Assembly: GCA_018340805.1 (NCBI GenBank)
Contig: JACMZG010001914.1
Coordinates: forward strand, 23,181,943 to 23,245,942
Origin: Microvelia longipes
Taxonomy: Eukaryota; Arthropoda; Insecta; Hemiptera; Veliidae
Direction: 5' to 3'
DNA length: 64,000 bases
Both the position numbers and the translations under genes were made by a program. Shown here in pieces: positions 12,618 through 25,211 of this stretch. Position 1 is the stretch's first letter. Every line of letters begins with the position of its first letter. A model generated the notes under the pieces. The model saw only the letters and a program-made list of their open reading frames with translations. It was not told the origin of the DNA and made no database searches.

Positions 12618-13114
12618 TTTGTAATAGACTCTATTCACGCTCATCCTAATTATTTAGTTTAGTTTTATTTCTTCTTGTCATAGCACTCAAGCTATCATAT
12701 AGCTATCATAGCGTTGCTGAATTTGCGCTGGTTAACTCGGATGTTATTAGGATTCACAGAATGGAATATGTCTACAGAGACAAGTTACATTAAAAGTTTT
12801 ATAATTCCTATCTCATAGTTCCCGTAAACTACACCAAAGTTGTGTATATGGACATAGCTTATGCCTCTAATGTCATAATTTTTATTCTGATTAGTTGACA
12901 GTCTGTCATCTAATTTAAAAGAGTATTCTTTTTCTCACTGTTCGGACTGCTTAAATTCATTGAATGAAGCAAGTCTTTTTGTTGCTCTTATAGAATGAAA
13001 TAAAATGGATGTGACTAATTAAAAATTAATAAAATTCCTGTTATTCGTGAGAACGGTTCTTTGGTGAACCACAACACATTTAATTAATACAGTACTTAAG
13101 TAAGTAAAAATCAT
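12618..13114. other. unique AT-rich DNA
   Basis: No supported feature beyond the possible element 2 tail in the first 60 bp. Confidence 0.5.
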
Positions 13115-13465
13115 ACCTTATGGTGTTTGAGAATAAGTATTCTTCTATACGATATTTGAGTTCGCGTTTACATATCTTGACTAGGCATTTGAGTCTAATA
13201 AACCCTACGGAGGCTCTATATTGGGTTTGAGAACCTTTGTCTGTGTGGCATTTGAGTCTACAATACCCTTCCTTTATACCTATGGTATTTGAAATTTTAA
13301 ATATATTTATTAGCCAACACTAATGTATTGGAAATTAAAATAATGTACAAATTTCTAACCCTATGGTATTTTAGTATATAAATCTTTTCCTCGATAGTAA
13401 GATGGTACTTAAGTATGATAGTCCAAAATCCTAACACTGTCATGAACACTTATGGTTTTGAAAAA
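13115..13465. repeat. degenerate tandem repeat around GGTATTTGAGT
   Basis: The phrase TATGGTATTTGAG or GGCATTTGAGTCTA recurs six to eight times at irregular spacing of about 40-65 bp, often followed by a CCCT or CCTT group. It is an old, decayed array. Confidence 0.5.
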
Positions 13466-13484
13466 GCCGCCGCGAACCCTTGGA

Positions 13485-14260
13485 AAAGTAATAAGTAAGG
13501 AGGAACAAAGCAAAGTGAAAAATAAACCAAAGTACTATACGCGTTTCAGAGGGGAGATTGCACAAACTGCAAAACCAGTTTGACACGGTGTCTTCAACCA
13601 TTAACAGTTCTTACAAGTAATATTTTATAATTTATAGCTTCTATTTATAACTAGCAATGTATCAAGACATTGATTAACCGGAAAATATCCTCTGAAATTG
13701 AGTAGAAACACACAGATAAATATAATATAGAAAAAGCAACGGAAATTTCAGGGGGAAAAGGACCATAAAACATGATATACGTGACGACTACGCATTGACT
13801 GTAACAGCCGAGTCAACAGAAACACAGTATATTTTTCGAGGACATAAGTTATGAGGAGGTTTCTCTGCCAATCCAGGCGCCCTCTATGTAATTTTAGGGC
13901 TCATCTTTTTTCGACTGTTAAAAAAAGGGGCACGAAGGGCCAGTTTGTTGTTTGAAGGAAAAGAATCCAAGTGGACCGAGTAATTTATCCCTTGAGGAAA
14001 GAAAAGGTATAGTTTTTCTATAGAAAGGATCCTGTTGAACGGTTCCAAAGGTTATAGGAGGTGGAGGTCAGGCTTTCCATTCTCGGTAGACAGATGGCAC
14101 TGAGTTATGGGGTCCAGAGGCTAGAGGACCACAAACAGAAAAAAAACCGAGATAGAAAATAGGATTTTCCGGAAAAATGTCAGTAAGGGTGGTCGCCTCC
14201 GCAAACCCTACACCTGGTTTCACAAATCACTGGAAAGTGGAAGAACCCTTAAACCTTTAT
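13485..14260. promoter_or_regulatory. GC-enriched unique block with CTCF-like motif
   Basis: Composition is clearly above the surroundings over several hundred bases, without an open frame or a repeat partner in the window. At 13877-13887 the minus strand reads ATAGAGGGCGC, close to the AGAGGGCGC core of CTCF sites in bilaterians. A conserved regulatory element or boundary is the simplest guess; decayed transposon sequence is the alternative. Confidence 0.25.
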
Positions 14261-14683
14261 AGCTTGAAAAGCGATAAATCTACTTTCCTACACTCTGTTA
14301 AGTTTCAGAAAAAGAAGTTTTACAGAGGTTTTTTTTCTTCTTCAAGACAGTGAGGTGTCAGGAATAAAAAGCAGTGAACCGTGGCTAAAGGTATATCCCT
14401 TCTTGTTATTTGGTCAAGTAAAAAATACCAAGACAAAACTAACACATTTATCTCCACCCATCACCATGATAAAAAGAGCTTCTAATCGTTCAAATACTGT
14501 TTGCTCTTCTTAAGAAGAATCTTCTACCCACCAGTTCTTAATCTTGGAATAGTTTCTTTTTACTATTGATTTTGCCATTTTACGTTAAAGGAACCCAGAA
14601 CATTCAAGTTAAAAGACTAACAGCAATAATATCTGAACACAGACCTGGTGTCATAGATACATTAATACTCGTAACAAATCCAG

Positions 14684-14686
<3 letters not shown>
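14261..14686. other. unique DNA, nothing recognised
   Basis: No repeat, RNA or convincing coding signal. Confidence 0.5.
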
Positions 14687-14767
<81 letters not shown>

Positions 14768-14781
14768 TATATATATATTAT

Positions 14782-14863
<82 letters not shown>
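14687..14863. repeat. (AT)n microsatellite, about 177 bp
   Basis: Nearly pure AT with a few phase shifts. Both Ile/Tyr-rich frames over it are artefacts. Confidence 0.95.
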
Positions 14864-14866
<3 letters not shown>

Positions 14867-16679
14867 CCAGATATAAACAATAATAGACAAAAAACAAGAC
14901 CTAGTCCAATCATAAGAAATACAGTCAAAATGTTACTGGAACTCGTCTATGAAAAATAATTTGACAACACCCATTACCCTTACTTAAAATAAAAATTCAT
15001 TCACTAACCAACCAAGAATCGTCAATTTGTAAACAGAATTTTAAAATTAAGGGTTTAAAACTCGTTATAATAATCTTAACTTTGTTAAAAAAAATTATTT
15101 AAGTCTCTTTCAAAGATATAATAATTTAATACACTTATCCCATTTACATAAATTAATTTAATTGCGATACAATTATAACTTGAGAAATTGTTTTTTTCTA
15201 ACTTAAATATGCAAATTAATATCTTAACGCAAAAATCTTAATTCTACTTGTCATCTGTTTGATGACTTAATAATTTGTGATCGTTTAAACTAATTTTTAC
15301 TCCACATACCAATTTAAACGCTGTAATTTTATATGCTTCGATAAATGGACAACTGCATTTGTTTTTTTTTTATATTCTATTTAATGAACTTCTTCAATCG
15401 TAATTTTATTTTATTTAATAGACAACTACATAATTTTATGTATTATTATATTTTATGGTCAACTATATAATTTTATGTATATCTTTACTATATAATTAAT
15501 ATATCTTTATAATATATTTTCGCTCCGTCTAGTTTAATTAAGTTAAATTATTGTAAGGGGTGTGTTTGACTAAGACAGAAGCGAGATGCCACTAATTGGC
15601 ACAATTAACCTGTCAAAGTCTGTCTGAAAATTTTTATGTCCTGTCTGTAGCCTGTCAGTTAATATTTTTATATAAGTGAACACGATGCCTTCAACTGCGG
15701 GGTTTAATAATATTTTAACATCTATACTTATGGTTTAAAATATTTGTACTAATTAGCTATTATATATGTCTAACGATATGTACAATCATTAAGGTGTTCT
15801 TTGTATAAAAAATAATAATTTAAATAATTTCTACCTTAATTTGTTTTATTACTTACAATTAATTTATTATACTCAAAGCAATATTCGCAGTATATCCTTA
15901 GACATATGTAGTCGTCAATTATCTTTTCTTATTGTTAAAGGTATAGATTTATCAAGTTGGCCGCGTTTTTATATCGAGAAAACCGCACCTTTTGCTTTTC
16001 CGAGCTGTCATGTTCTGTTCATATTACTCCTATAATTATTAATCAGACGAGTACTGACAGTTTTTTTATCTTTCACATATTTTATCTTAATATATTTAAT
16101 AATAAAAAGTGTCTAACATGATACAAGTTACAATGAAGATAAAAAAGAAAAGAGGTTATACGTTTGTGATTATAACAGTTAAGATGGTTTGACCTGGGAG
16201 CATGGAATAGAAGAAACGAAGACTATAAGCAAAAGACGTAAAGGACGAAATAGAAACGAATAAAAATACGAATAACAAACGAATTAAATAATTATAGAAA
16301 CTATTGCAATAACACTCTTGTATCCCTTCAGATTGATCATCGTCTTCTTAGATTATTTTAGTTTTTTTAGAGTAGACAATAGCAAAAGAAATATAAAGTG
16401 AAATGATAGAATAAAAGGATACCAAGATTAAAAGGCTGAAATAGAATGAATGAAACAATTTATTAAGGAAAATATAATATAATTTGTAAACCTAAAAATA
16501 ATTTCTAAAAATTCAAAATAACTAATTTCATTTTTATTTTAATTATTCATTTTTTTATTTCTTTATCAGCTCTTCTGATGTTGTTATTGGCTTAAATGTG
16601 ACGAAACGATATTTAAAGGATGTAGTATATTATGAGGCGAGAGGAAAGCGTAAATATGAGGCAAAAGGTATCAGAAAAA
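14864..16679. other. AT-rich DNA, nothing recognised
   Basis: Includes a locally repetitive stretch around 15420-15500 (ACTATATAATTTTATGTAT repeated). No gene signal; the frame at 15841-16035 is unsupported. Confidence 0.5.
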
Positions 16680-16865
16680 ACTAAGAAGATGGAAAAGATC
16701 AGGAAGAAACTAAGAGACTAGAATTTATTAAGACGAAACTAAGAAAATTGAATTGATCAGAAGAGAAACTAGAAAATAGAATTGATCAAAAGGGAAATTA
16801 TAGAATAGAATTGGTCAGGGGGAAACTTAGAGAATAGTATTGAGTAGGCACTACTATTAGAGAAT
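16680..16865. repeat. 28-bp minisatellite, left part
   Basis: Units like GAAACTAAGAGACTAGAATT followed by GATCAGG. It is cut at its right side by an inserted element, and identical units resume at 17400. Only about six units, increasingly diverged. Confidence 0.85.
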
Positions 16866-16873
16866 AGTAGCAG

Positions 16874-17398
16874 GGGTATGGGCGTCCGCAGGATTGTTAC
16901 CAGGGGGGGGGGTCAAAGCTGCCAAGTTCAGTCACCAATAATGTGCTGCGGGTTTAGTTTTCAGCACCCTTTAACAAAAATCAGAGATAGGAGTTCAGTA
17001 AATCATAGGAGTGGAGATTTGCTAAACTAAATTTTAATTAATTAAACAAAAATATTTAATATTTTATTTACTGTGAGGATAATAAGATCGGATTAGCTAG
17101 TGGGACAGGAGAAAATATACTAGACAACCTATGAACCTGGTCACAGATGCAGTGCCGTAAAGGGGAGGGGAGAAGTACCCAGATCTTCCCTGGAGCAGTG
17201 TGTGTTCTCAGTAGAGTTGCATTTAGAAGAGTAAACACACTAAAATGACCCTACAGGTTGAAGCGTAAAAAAAATAAAGTAAAGAGAAATAACTATTAAA
17301 TTTTTAATAATTTGCAGTGCGGGTCAATCTAATTTTTCCTCCGATTTTCCAGGATGGTCAAGCAACCCGTTTAACCCAACCCCTGCGGACGCCCATGT
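16874..17398. mobile_element. element with 15-bp inverted ends, inserted in a minisatellite
   Basis: The left end reads ATGGGCGTCCGCAGG at about 16878 and the right end its exact complement, CCTGCGGACGCCCAT, at about 17381-17396. The interior has a G run (9 G) near 16905 and no open frame longer than chance. Related ends with CGTAGCCAGG and G-rich neighbours occur at 56045-56092 and 39960-40010. No transposase, so the superfamily is undetermined; the G-rich termini resemble some hAT-like non-autonomous elements. Confidence 0.6.
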
Positions 17399-17399
17399 C

Positions 17400-17580
17400 A
17401 GGGGGAAACAAGAGAATAGAATTGATCAAGAGGGAACTAGGGAATAGAATTTATCTGGAGGAAACTAAAAGAATAGAATTGATCAGGGAGAAACTAAGAG
17501 ACTAGAATTGATCAGGCGGAAACTAAGAGACTAGAATTGATCAGGCGGAAACTAAGAGACTAGAATTGATCAGGAGGATT
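17400..17580. repeat. 28-bp minisatellite, right part
   Basis: At least six units, the last three almost identical (ACTAAGAGACTAGAATTGAT). Continuation of the array at 16680-16865. Regular spacing explains the short open frame at 17317-17505. Confidence 0.9.
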
Positions 17581-17859
17581 CTAAAATGGAACATAGAGTT
17601 GTTTAAGTGGTATTGACGATGCAATACGCCGCAGAATACGTTATTGAAACGGAAACAGGGACTCTTGGCAAGTACTAGAAGATACCAATCGCGCAATGTC
17701 ATTTCTCAGCCGGATGACTCATTACTTACTGGGGTACAACTAGAAATATTATGAAATCTTTAAGCACTTGTTAATTCATTCATATATTCATATTTCAGGG
17801 TATCAATGAACTAGCAAAGCAAACCCTACAAATGAATTTATAGTATTAGAAATACACTT

Positions 17860-18370
17860 GTTAAAATAATTAGTGGTCCCTTAGGAGGTCCTAAGTATAC
17901 AACTAAACCCCATTACAATTCGGCGTCTATTTGGCGCCCTCAGGTAGCGCTTTATTTTACATCTGGGGCCGCTTTTTTACACGAAGTACGCATGTGAGAA
18001 AAATAAGCACCGGAAGCACCCTTTATATAGTTTAAATAAGCCGAGAAATGTTTTTATTTACGCTATTACCTGTAGTACCCTCGTTATAATTTACGAACTA
18101 TTATAAAAACCTCATAATATTATATATTATATTGAAGTTTTTTGTAATGCACCGTGTCTTCTTCCTTTGAAGTGGGGAGGAGAGAGAGGTACATAAAAAA
18201 GTACCCTATAAAGTCGGCAGGGTACAAATTACTCAGCCCAACCTGTCAGAGTAAACTAAGAATGACGAGACATGTCACAATACTTCTTATTTCCTTTGAA
18301 CTTGCCGCCCTTCTCTTGTTAGAACTCGTTTGAAGTTGTTCCGACATAACTCCAAGCATTCCATTATAAA
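17860..18370. promoter_or_regulatory. GC-enriched block with CTCF-like and TCF-like motifs
   Basis: The minus strand at 17933-17947 reads CTACCTGAGGGCGCC, partly CTCF-like. Two CTTTGA sites lie at 18175-18180 and 18294-18300, and the second is followed three bases later by GCCGCC (18304-18309). TCF/Pangolin sites with a nearby GCCGCC helper are the known bipartite Wnt-response motif in Drosophila. Functional use here is inference from short motifs. Confidence 0.3.
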
Positions 18371-18884
18371 TCATAATCTCCTAGCCGGCATGTCAACACT
18401 TTAGTATTTCATTTCTTTACTTTATATCTCTTTATTATTTTAATAAGCCGTCTTATAATTAATTATGACTTCTTAGCTTAGTTTATAGGCATTACTTTTT
18501 ATTTATTAATCCTTCGTAATTTCTTATTTGATATATATTTCACCGCCATGCATTTTGGATCATAATTATTTTGTCTCATAATTCCTAACGTTAAAATGAT
18601 CATTTTTTATTTACGTCTATAATTTTATACTGTCCTGTTTTAAAAACACGAATAGACTATCCAAATAGGTAAGTATTGAAGATTGAGTTCCTTGAGTTAA
18701 ATCGTAACTATTCAGTGACTAATTAATATATTATTAAAGTTTTATATTAGTTTAATTAATAAATAATAAATAATTAAAGTTTAAAAGGGGCCAAATCTAG
18801 CGTAAAAAGTTGTGAGATCATTGGATAAGCCAAGTCAAAAGTTCCTTAATTATGATAACCTGCGCTGTTATCAGAATTGTAACC
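18371..18884. other. AT-rich DNA, nothing recognised
   Basis: No supported feature. Confidence 0.5.
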
Positions 18885-19025
18885 ATGCGTAGTTTGTACC
18901 AAGCATGTGCAGTTGGTTTTTGACGTGTGTTTCGTGTTGAATACTCTCTATGTTATGGTTTTCGATGGGGTCACTTTTTTGTATCGACACAGTGCGTCAT
19001 CCCCTTTATTCAATATCCATGTTGT
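18885..19025 (+). repeat. dispersed repeat D, copy 1
   Basis: It shares, in order, a CATGCGTAG-like start, TTGTACCAAGCA, GTGCAGTT, GGTCACTT, ATCGAC and CATCCCC with 37345-37480. Class unknown; no terminal repeats were visible. Confidence 0.5.
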
Positions 19026-20894
19026 TAATATACGAGGCCATGGCCTTTTCTCTTTGTGATTACGTAGCTTCAGGTAGTGTGGTAGTGGTAGTGGTACTAA
19101 AGTTCTAGTATAGAGTGTAGACAGTAGACATGCATTATAAAAATATATTCAGCCTATTTAATAAGCGCTTAATTACTATGCACTTCTGTGTGCTGCACTA
19201 ATCCTTTTTTAAAAAATGTAATTTTCTTTTGAATTGCTAATAGATATCAATATAATAATTTGATCCTGATAGTACTATAGATTATCAATCGAAGTATATT
19301 AATCCCTCTTTTTGTTCAGAGCATTCATAATTTTTAAACACTTTTAACATTAGTTCATTTTTAAATCTAGTTCCTTCTAAGAACTGTAAAAAAGCATATT
19401 TGAAGGCCCACCAACCTTTAGTCTACAGCAGTGTTATATCCATACTAGGTTTTATTAAGTTAAGGTATCAACAATATTCTAAGAAGGTACTTAACTTCTT
19501 CAACATAGAGATTACCTCTTAATTTTGAACTTTATTGTTATAGAAAGTAACTTAAAAAAATAATTTATGGCCTTATTATAATCTTCATGGGAAAATATTA
19601 GGTAGGACCTTTTTTCCAGATTACTTCTTAGAATGTTAATCCTCGTTTAGATTTAAAGGAATTAACACTCTTACTTTTACCTATTTCTAAAAATTTCTTC
19701 TTAAAATATTTTTTACCTATTTCTAAAAATATTTTCTTTGTGCTTTATGTCAATACTTAGTATTAGATTTGTTGAAATGTTCTTTAACGTCAATTTATGA
19801 TTTCCTAATTTTAAAAGTTTATGACTTCTGTTGTTGAAAATAGTTTTTATATTTATGGAATTTAAACTGAAGTAATCTTGATTTTCTTTTAAGTCCGTAT
19901 ATAAAGTTATAAACAAGTCAAGTATTTTTATCGTTCAAGTTTTTTTCTTAAGTACAACGTTTATCTGTTTATGTTTTTGTTTCTTCATCTTTGTTCATTT
20001 CAGTAGGAATGTGTAATGTCTTCTTCAAAGGTTGTTTAACAAGGTTGTAATCAATGGCGAGATTCGAGATTAATCTATTTAAACAGATTTTTTTCTCTTC
20101 GTTATCGCGACTTGAAGTTGGAAGTTTGAAAAGAAGTATTATGTCTTAAGTTTTAGTTTGTTTTGTATTTATATAGCTCGTAAAATATATCTTCTTTATA
20201 TATATGTTTTGTATTGATACATATTTATATTTAAGTTACTTTAACTTAAAAATATAATCAATTTTTGATGTGATTATTATTAAAGGGCATAAAAGAAGCA
20301 ATATGTCACGACTGTTAACAAAATATTAAGACACATCGGGGGACAACGCTTCGCTTTGAAGTTTAGCGTTAGAAGATATATCTTATTACTTATAAAGATC
20401 ACGTTTGCAAACTTGTTAAGTTTTTAATACACTTCAGAATAAGAAGTGCGTGAAAGAAGTTTAAAAAAGTTAAATGCCAATCTAGAGAGCTTGAATCAGA
20501 GCTGGATTTGAAATGACTCGGGTAGAATGATCTTAACGGTTCCCTGTCAGTTTCAAAACTTAGCGAAATGAAATGTAATTACTGAACATAGCTACCCGTC
20601 TAGATGTTGACCTCTTCTAGAACTTGATGGTGTATTTTCAGACTTGGCTCGGCTCTGTAAATGAAGTTAATTACACGGTGTTTTATAGCAATTGAGTGAG
20701 ATTTCTATCATCACTCACTGGCATTTGCAGTCGTGATGCATCTTCGCCTGTCTTTCACGCGCATCTCTTTAATGATAATGAATAGTTTTACTCTATGAAA
20801 TTACTTAAAATAATTTAGTAAGGTAACCTTTCGATGTATCTACAAGTTTTGTTACGTTTTATTTTGTACAAGAGAAACCAAGTTTTAAAAACAC
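19026..20894. other. unique DNA with a short direct repeat
   Basis: TTACCTATTTCTAAAAAT occurs twice at about 19677 and 19711. A slightly GC-richer patch lies at 20480-20780. No gene signal. Confidence 0.5.
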
Positions 20895-20975
20895 TTAAGT
20901 CTCTCGAAATAAAATATTAATTGACAGAAGTAGGTCACAACCTTTAGGTCATCATCAGTGCAGGTGAACAAAGTA
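20895..20975 (-). mobile_element. decayed solo hammerhead-family repeat
   Basis: On minus it reads TGCACTGATGATGACC, TAAA, GGTT, then GTGA where GAAA is expected. The outer AAGTCTCTC of foldback elements 1 and 2 is present at its left edge. The CUGANGA core is intact but the second core block is lost. Confidence 0.5.
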
Positions 20976-23900
20976 TGAAAGTTGTAAGGAGTCACTTATT
21001 AGCGATGACAAATTGGGCCGTCCGATTTGGTCATTTGTTTGCTAAAACATTTTAATTTTTAGTATAAACTGAAGTTTTAATAAGAGCCGCAAAGAGAACT
21101 GATTTCGTAAAAACATCACATTTACTTTAAATATATCGAAAAATAAAAAATTGCCTTACGAGTCAAAATGTAACTGATCAGACTTCCACGCATAAATAAA
21201 AAAATCAAGCAGACTTGGGCCGCTAAGCTTTGAAATCAAGCTTCCTAAAGGAAATAAGCCGACTTGCTGACTCCCGCTTCAGAATTTTCATAAGTCAACT
21301 ACATCCATTGCTAATTTTAATGATTACTTTTAGGTTTGAAAGAGTAAAAGAAGTCTTAAAGTAGAAGACTAATATCCTGGCTAAATTATTCAAATCTGAT
21401 TATTCATACAGCCTCAAGCAGTTTACTTATAAAGTAAAATTTCTTGCCTCATCTTTATTCATTTTAATTTTTTACCATTATTTATTCGCTTCCTCTTTCT
21501 TTATTATTTATGAAAATCTTTTTCAAAAAGGGGATTTGAAAGTTATAATTTATAAAAGCAATATGACTTAAAGCTGAGTTTATCCTTCAAGTTATTTACA
21601 ATTTTTCAGTCTCTTTGAATAATTCTCTTTCAAGCTTATGAGCTATATGTCTGGATTGTTTTTAAGGACATTTGCTATTATAAACTAAAGCTTAATTTGT
21701 GCAAGCTTTAGTTAAACTAGAGTGTTTGCCATAATAGTTCGAAAAAGTGCTCATAGAGAACATAATTAGATGGAAAAACTATTGTTTTTTTCTATGGATA
21801 GAGGGCTTACTGTTACAGGACAGCTGTTATGCAACTGAGCCACAGTAGAAAGATTATTCACAGTGCAGAGACACAGAATAAAGTTTAGTCACTGTGGACA
21901 ACCACAGTGGAGAGTGCTGATAAAGGGCGTAGTGCTAAGGGCTACGGAAGAGCGCAATTATAGGGCATTATGCAACGATAGAGTGATGTTAGACTATGCC
22001 TACTCTTTCGAGTTCAGAATAGCTAAACCAATTTATCTAATACAGTAGCGTGGGCTCTATAAAAGGTATGAACAGCTTCCTTATTAATGAATCCAGTTAT
22101 GTCCATGTATGTATGTTCAGTTCTTCTTAAGCCCAAAGGCACGAAAAGAACTGAAGAACAGAACACTTAACCAAGGTTAAGTGTAACACCGAACTAGAAG
22201 AATCGTAGCGTATTTCAACTGCATGGGTTGTTCTTTCGGGCATCGTCTCGTACCATCACGAGCATGGACAATTTCTGTCACAAGAGTTTATTTTCTATAA
22301 ATGTAGGCTAATCAGAAAAGAAATTCTCATTTCAAGAAAATATCCTTTACTATGCCTTTTTTGTTTTAACACAAGTGAATTTGGATGATTCGTATTTAAT
22401 AAAAACTAAAAAAATTAACATCTTGTTGGCACGGTACATGCATTATAAGCCTCTGATGCTTGAGTGTCCTCCATGTGATTTCTCATAGTAAAAACATGTG
22501 TATGGTAGCTCATTTCTCCGAGAAGAGATTAGTGTGACGTACTGATCATTCTTTGGAGAAATAAGATGATCACACATGATCCCGTCTTAAGCGATCAGAG
22601 AATTTTATTTCTTTAATGATGATGATTATATTTTGGTAAACCTATTTAATATGGAACTTCCTACAGTCTAGGAGCTGGACCTGAAGATACGTGACGAATT
22701 TTTGTACAGCTTTAACCCATTTTTTTATAAAAAAATGCCTTCATAAATGATGAAGAAAAAACATACTCTGCCTATCCAGAGTGGATCCCTTTATAGCATT
22801 GCTTACGCTCAATATTTTAAATTTCTTAAAATATAAGGTTTCCCAGTGGTCGTGAACAAAACTTTAAGCTGATGAAATTTCCAATAAATTCAGTGTTTGT
22901 TCATCAAAATCGGATAACTACCACCAAAGCTATGTCATTGGCTTAACCACCAAAAAAATTGCCAATTATCGCAAAGTCAGGGAACTTATTAGTCAAGTCA
23001 TCCAATATTGCCGAATAAACACTCGATTTATTTGAAAGTTTATCAGCTTAAAAATGTACTCTTCAAGCTTTGCAATCGATTAACAGGGAATCGCTTATTT
23101 CAAAAAACCTAAATAATTTGAGATTTTCTAAACTATTGAGCATGCGCAAACATGTAAAGGGCTCCACTCAGGATAGGCTGATTTTTTTTGCTTTATCATT
23201 TTAGTATATTTTCAACAAAATTTGATTTGAAGCAGCACAAATTGAGCCACGTTTTTTCAGGTCTAGATCCTGGACTACTAAAGTATGAAACTAATTCAAC
23301 CAATAGAATATCTTTTTCTTCCTAATTTATCTAAAAAAAAATCCAAACCAAAATTACTGCTGTAGTTCTTAACAACGTGTTTCAATTACAAGTTTAAAAA
23401 ATACTTTTTTTTTTAATAATTAAAGCTTCAAAATATTAAAAATAATTTCATGGTTATAGCGTGAAGTATTTTTTGTCGTTAACAACAATATGTGGTACAT
23501 TGTTAGCTGAGTAGTTAAGGGTTCATTTCACACCAGCCTCTGTGTACAGCGTGGACAATTAGATCCGTCTTACTTTTCATCTTTTCAAGGATGAGTCTTT
23601 GATTCAGCGTTAATGTACAAAGCATAGACGTAAGAAAAAAATTGTTTAAAATGTTTTAATTTTGACACGACTTTAGTGTTGTTAAATTAAAAGACAAGAC
23701 AAGTTTTTTTTTATTTTCACTGTGTCTAATTCTATGACACAAGTCACACACTGGCTTAAGGTTTTATTTTTACTTCTTCTCATTTATAAGGTAGCTATTT
23801 AGGAAAAGTATTGCGTTTTCATTAAAAATCTGATACCGGTATTACAACTGAGTAATCCTTATCAAACAAATAACCAGTTTTAACAATTAATATGCTTATT
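20976..23900. other. unique DNA, mostly AT-rich
   Basis: A palindrome at 22163-22184 has 10-bp arms (ACACTTAACC, AA, GGTTAAGTGT). A short minus-strand frame near 22180-22285 looks slightly protein-like but is too short to call. Nothing else is supported. Confidence 0.45.
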
Positions 23901-23955
23901 TGAGAGCCGATTACTTCTGGTCATCATCAGTCATGCATGGAGTGCTAAGAAGCTA
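23900..23955 (-). mobile_element. very decayed hammerhead-family fragment
   Basis: Minus strand GACTGATGATGACC matches the core and stem II strand of the foldback family, but the GAAA block and stem I partner are missing. Confidence 0.3.
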
Positions 23956-23974
23956 GATATAGAATTTTAAAAGT

Positions 23975-24880
23975 CTGCATTTTTGATGAGTCATTATTGC
24001 GGGTTAATGACGTCATACACAATTATTTTCCGAATTGCACAAATACAGCGGTAAACTGATTTTTGTTCGGTTTCAACTCTCAAGCTTGAATACACTGGGC
24101 GCTACGATGATAACAGAGACACATACACACACACAAATATTATGTATATATTGTATATATTATGTATATACATATTCACTCATAAATATTATGAGTAAAT
24201 TAATGACTGTTATAACGGTCTGTCTAATATTTTGGAGGTTAGTAGTATCTTTAGATGTTTGGAACCTGTGGAGCTTAAGTTTCAAATACTCTAATAATAT
24301 TTATCTACTTGCTCTAGTAATATTAATCTATCTATATTGAGGCTTGCGAAAGCTAATCTTTGTTTCATATTAAAGCAATAGTTGTTAAGTTACCAACAAA
24401 CCTATATTAGTTATATTAAATTATGATACTAGGTTAAGTCATACCTGAAAGATCTTACTAAATTTGATTATATTTATCTTAATAAGAATCCTTATCATTT
24501 TTGTCACAAGATTAGGTTTCAGTTTCAAACGCATTTGATTATTCGTGTATTATTTTTAATTCTTTTATGTTAGTCAGACCAGTTATATTGATTATAAAAC
24601 TCTCAACGCTGCCAAAGTTCAATTTACATTTCATAAAAATCTATCCGTTAGGTCAACGTTTTAACAGTGCATAATCGCTTGTAGTACTTTTTGTGGAGCA
24701 TGCCGTAGCAATCATTAAGAAAAACAAAACACACACATACAGACAGAAAACTTAGCGAAAACAACTCAGGAGGCATTAAAAACACCTGAAACGGATAACT
24801 TCGGTTACATCCCGGTTTCGGATTTTTTTGCAAACACAATACTTTTCCTATACCTACGGTATAAATTAGGAAAAGTAAAA
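23975..24880 (+). mobile_element. family A repeat, right part, split by about 550 bp
   Basis: The first piece (23975-24140) carries the family A sequence GGGTTAATGACGTCAT and GCTACGATGATAACAGA leading into a CA run. The second (24690-24880) resumes in a CA run with CAGACAG, then CCTGAAACGG, CCCGGTTTCGGATTTTT, and the terminal hairpin ACTTTTCCTATACC...AGGAAAAGT. In intact copies at 50720-51290 and 51580-52165 these parts are adjacent. The middle 24141-24690 is therefore inserted or expanded sequence. Confidence 0.65.
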
Positions 24881-25211
24881 ATGTACCTAACTTGATTACT
24901 GTCATTAATTGTTTTCATATCAACTTTTTTTAAACTTTATGAGCCCTACCGAGATGTTATAAAATAAACTGTTGCCACGCAATTAAGGAATTTTCATAAT
25001 ATGGATCTCTTCATGACTACCTTACTTCGCAGGCCCACTGCGCAGGTATGCTTTGCTTGCTGTGGCCCCTTAGAGGTTAGTTATTGTATTACCTCATTCA
25101 TTTTCTGCACACTTATAGGTGACATCTGCTAAAAAAATTAAAATGACACATCCATATTAACCTTTTCTCCAATTAACAAATTATAATGACGACACAAGGT
25201 TATATACAAAC

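Noticed and set aside
14566..14928. Ile/Tyr-rich open frames over AT tracts (also near 7490, 55838, 60551, 60845)
   Set aside because: AT dinucleotide repeats have no stops in two frames; these are artefacts.
22180..22285. Minus-strand 36-codon frame reminiscent of retroelement sequence
   Set aside because: Too short, no recognisable domain, and stops on both sides.
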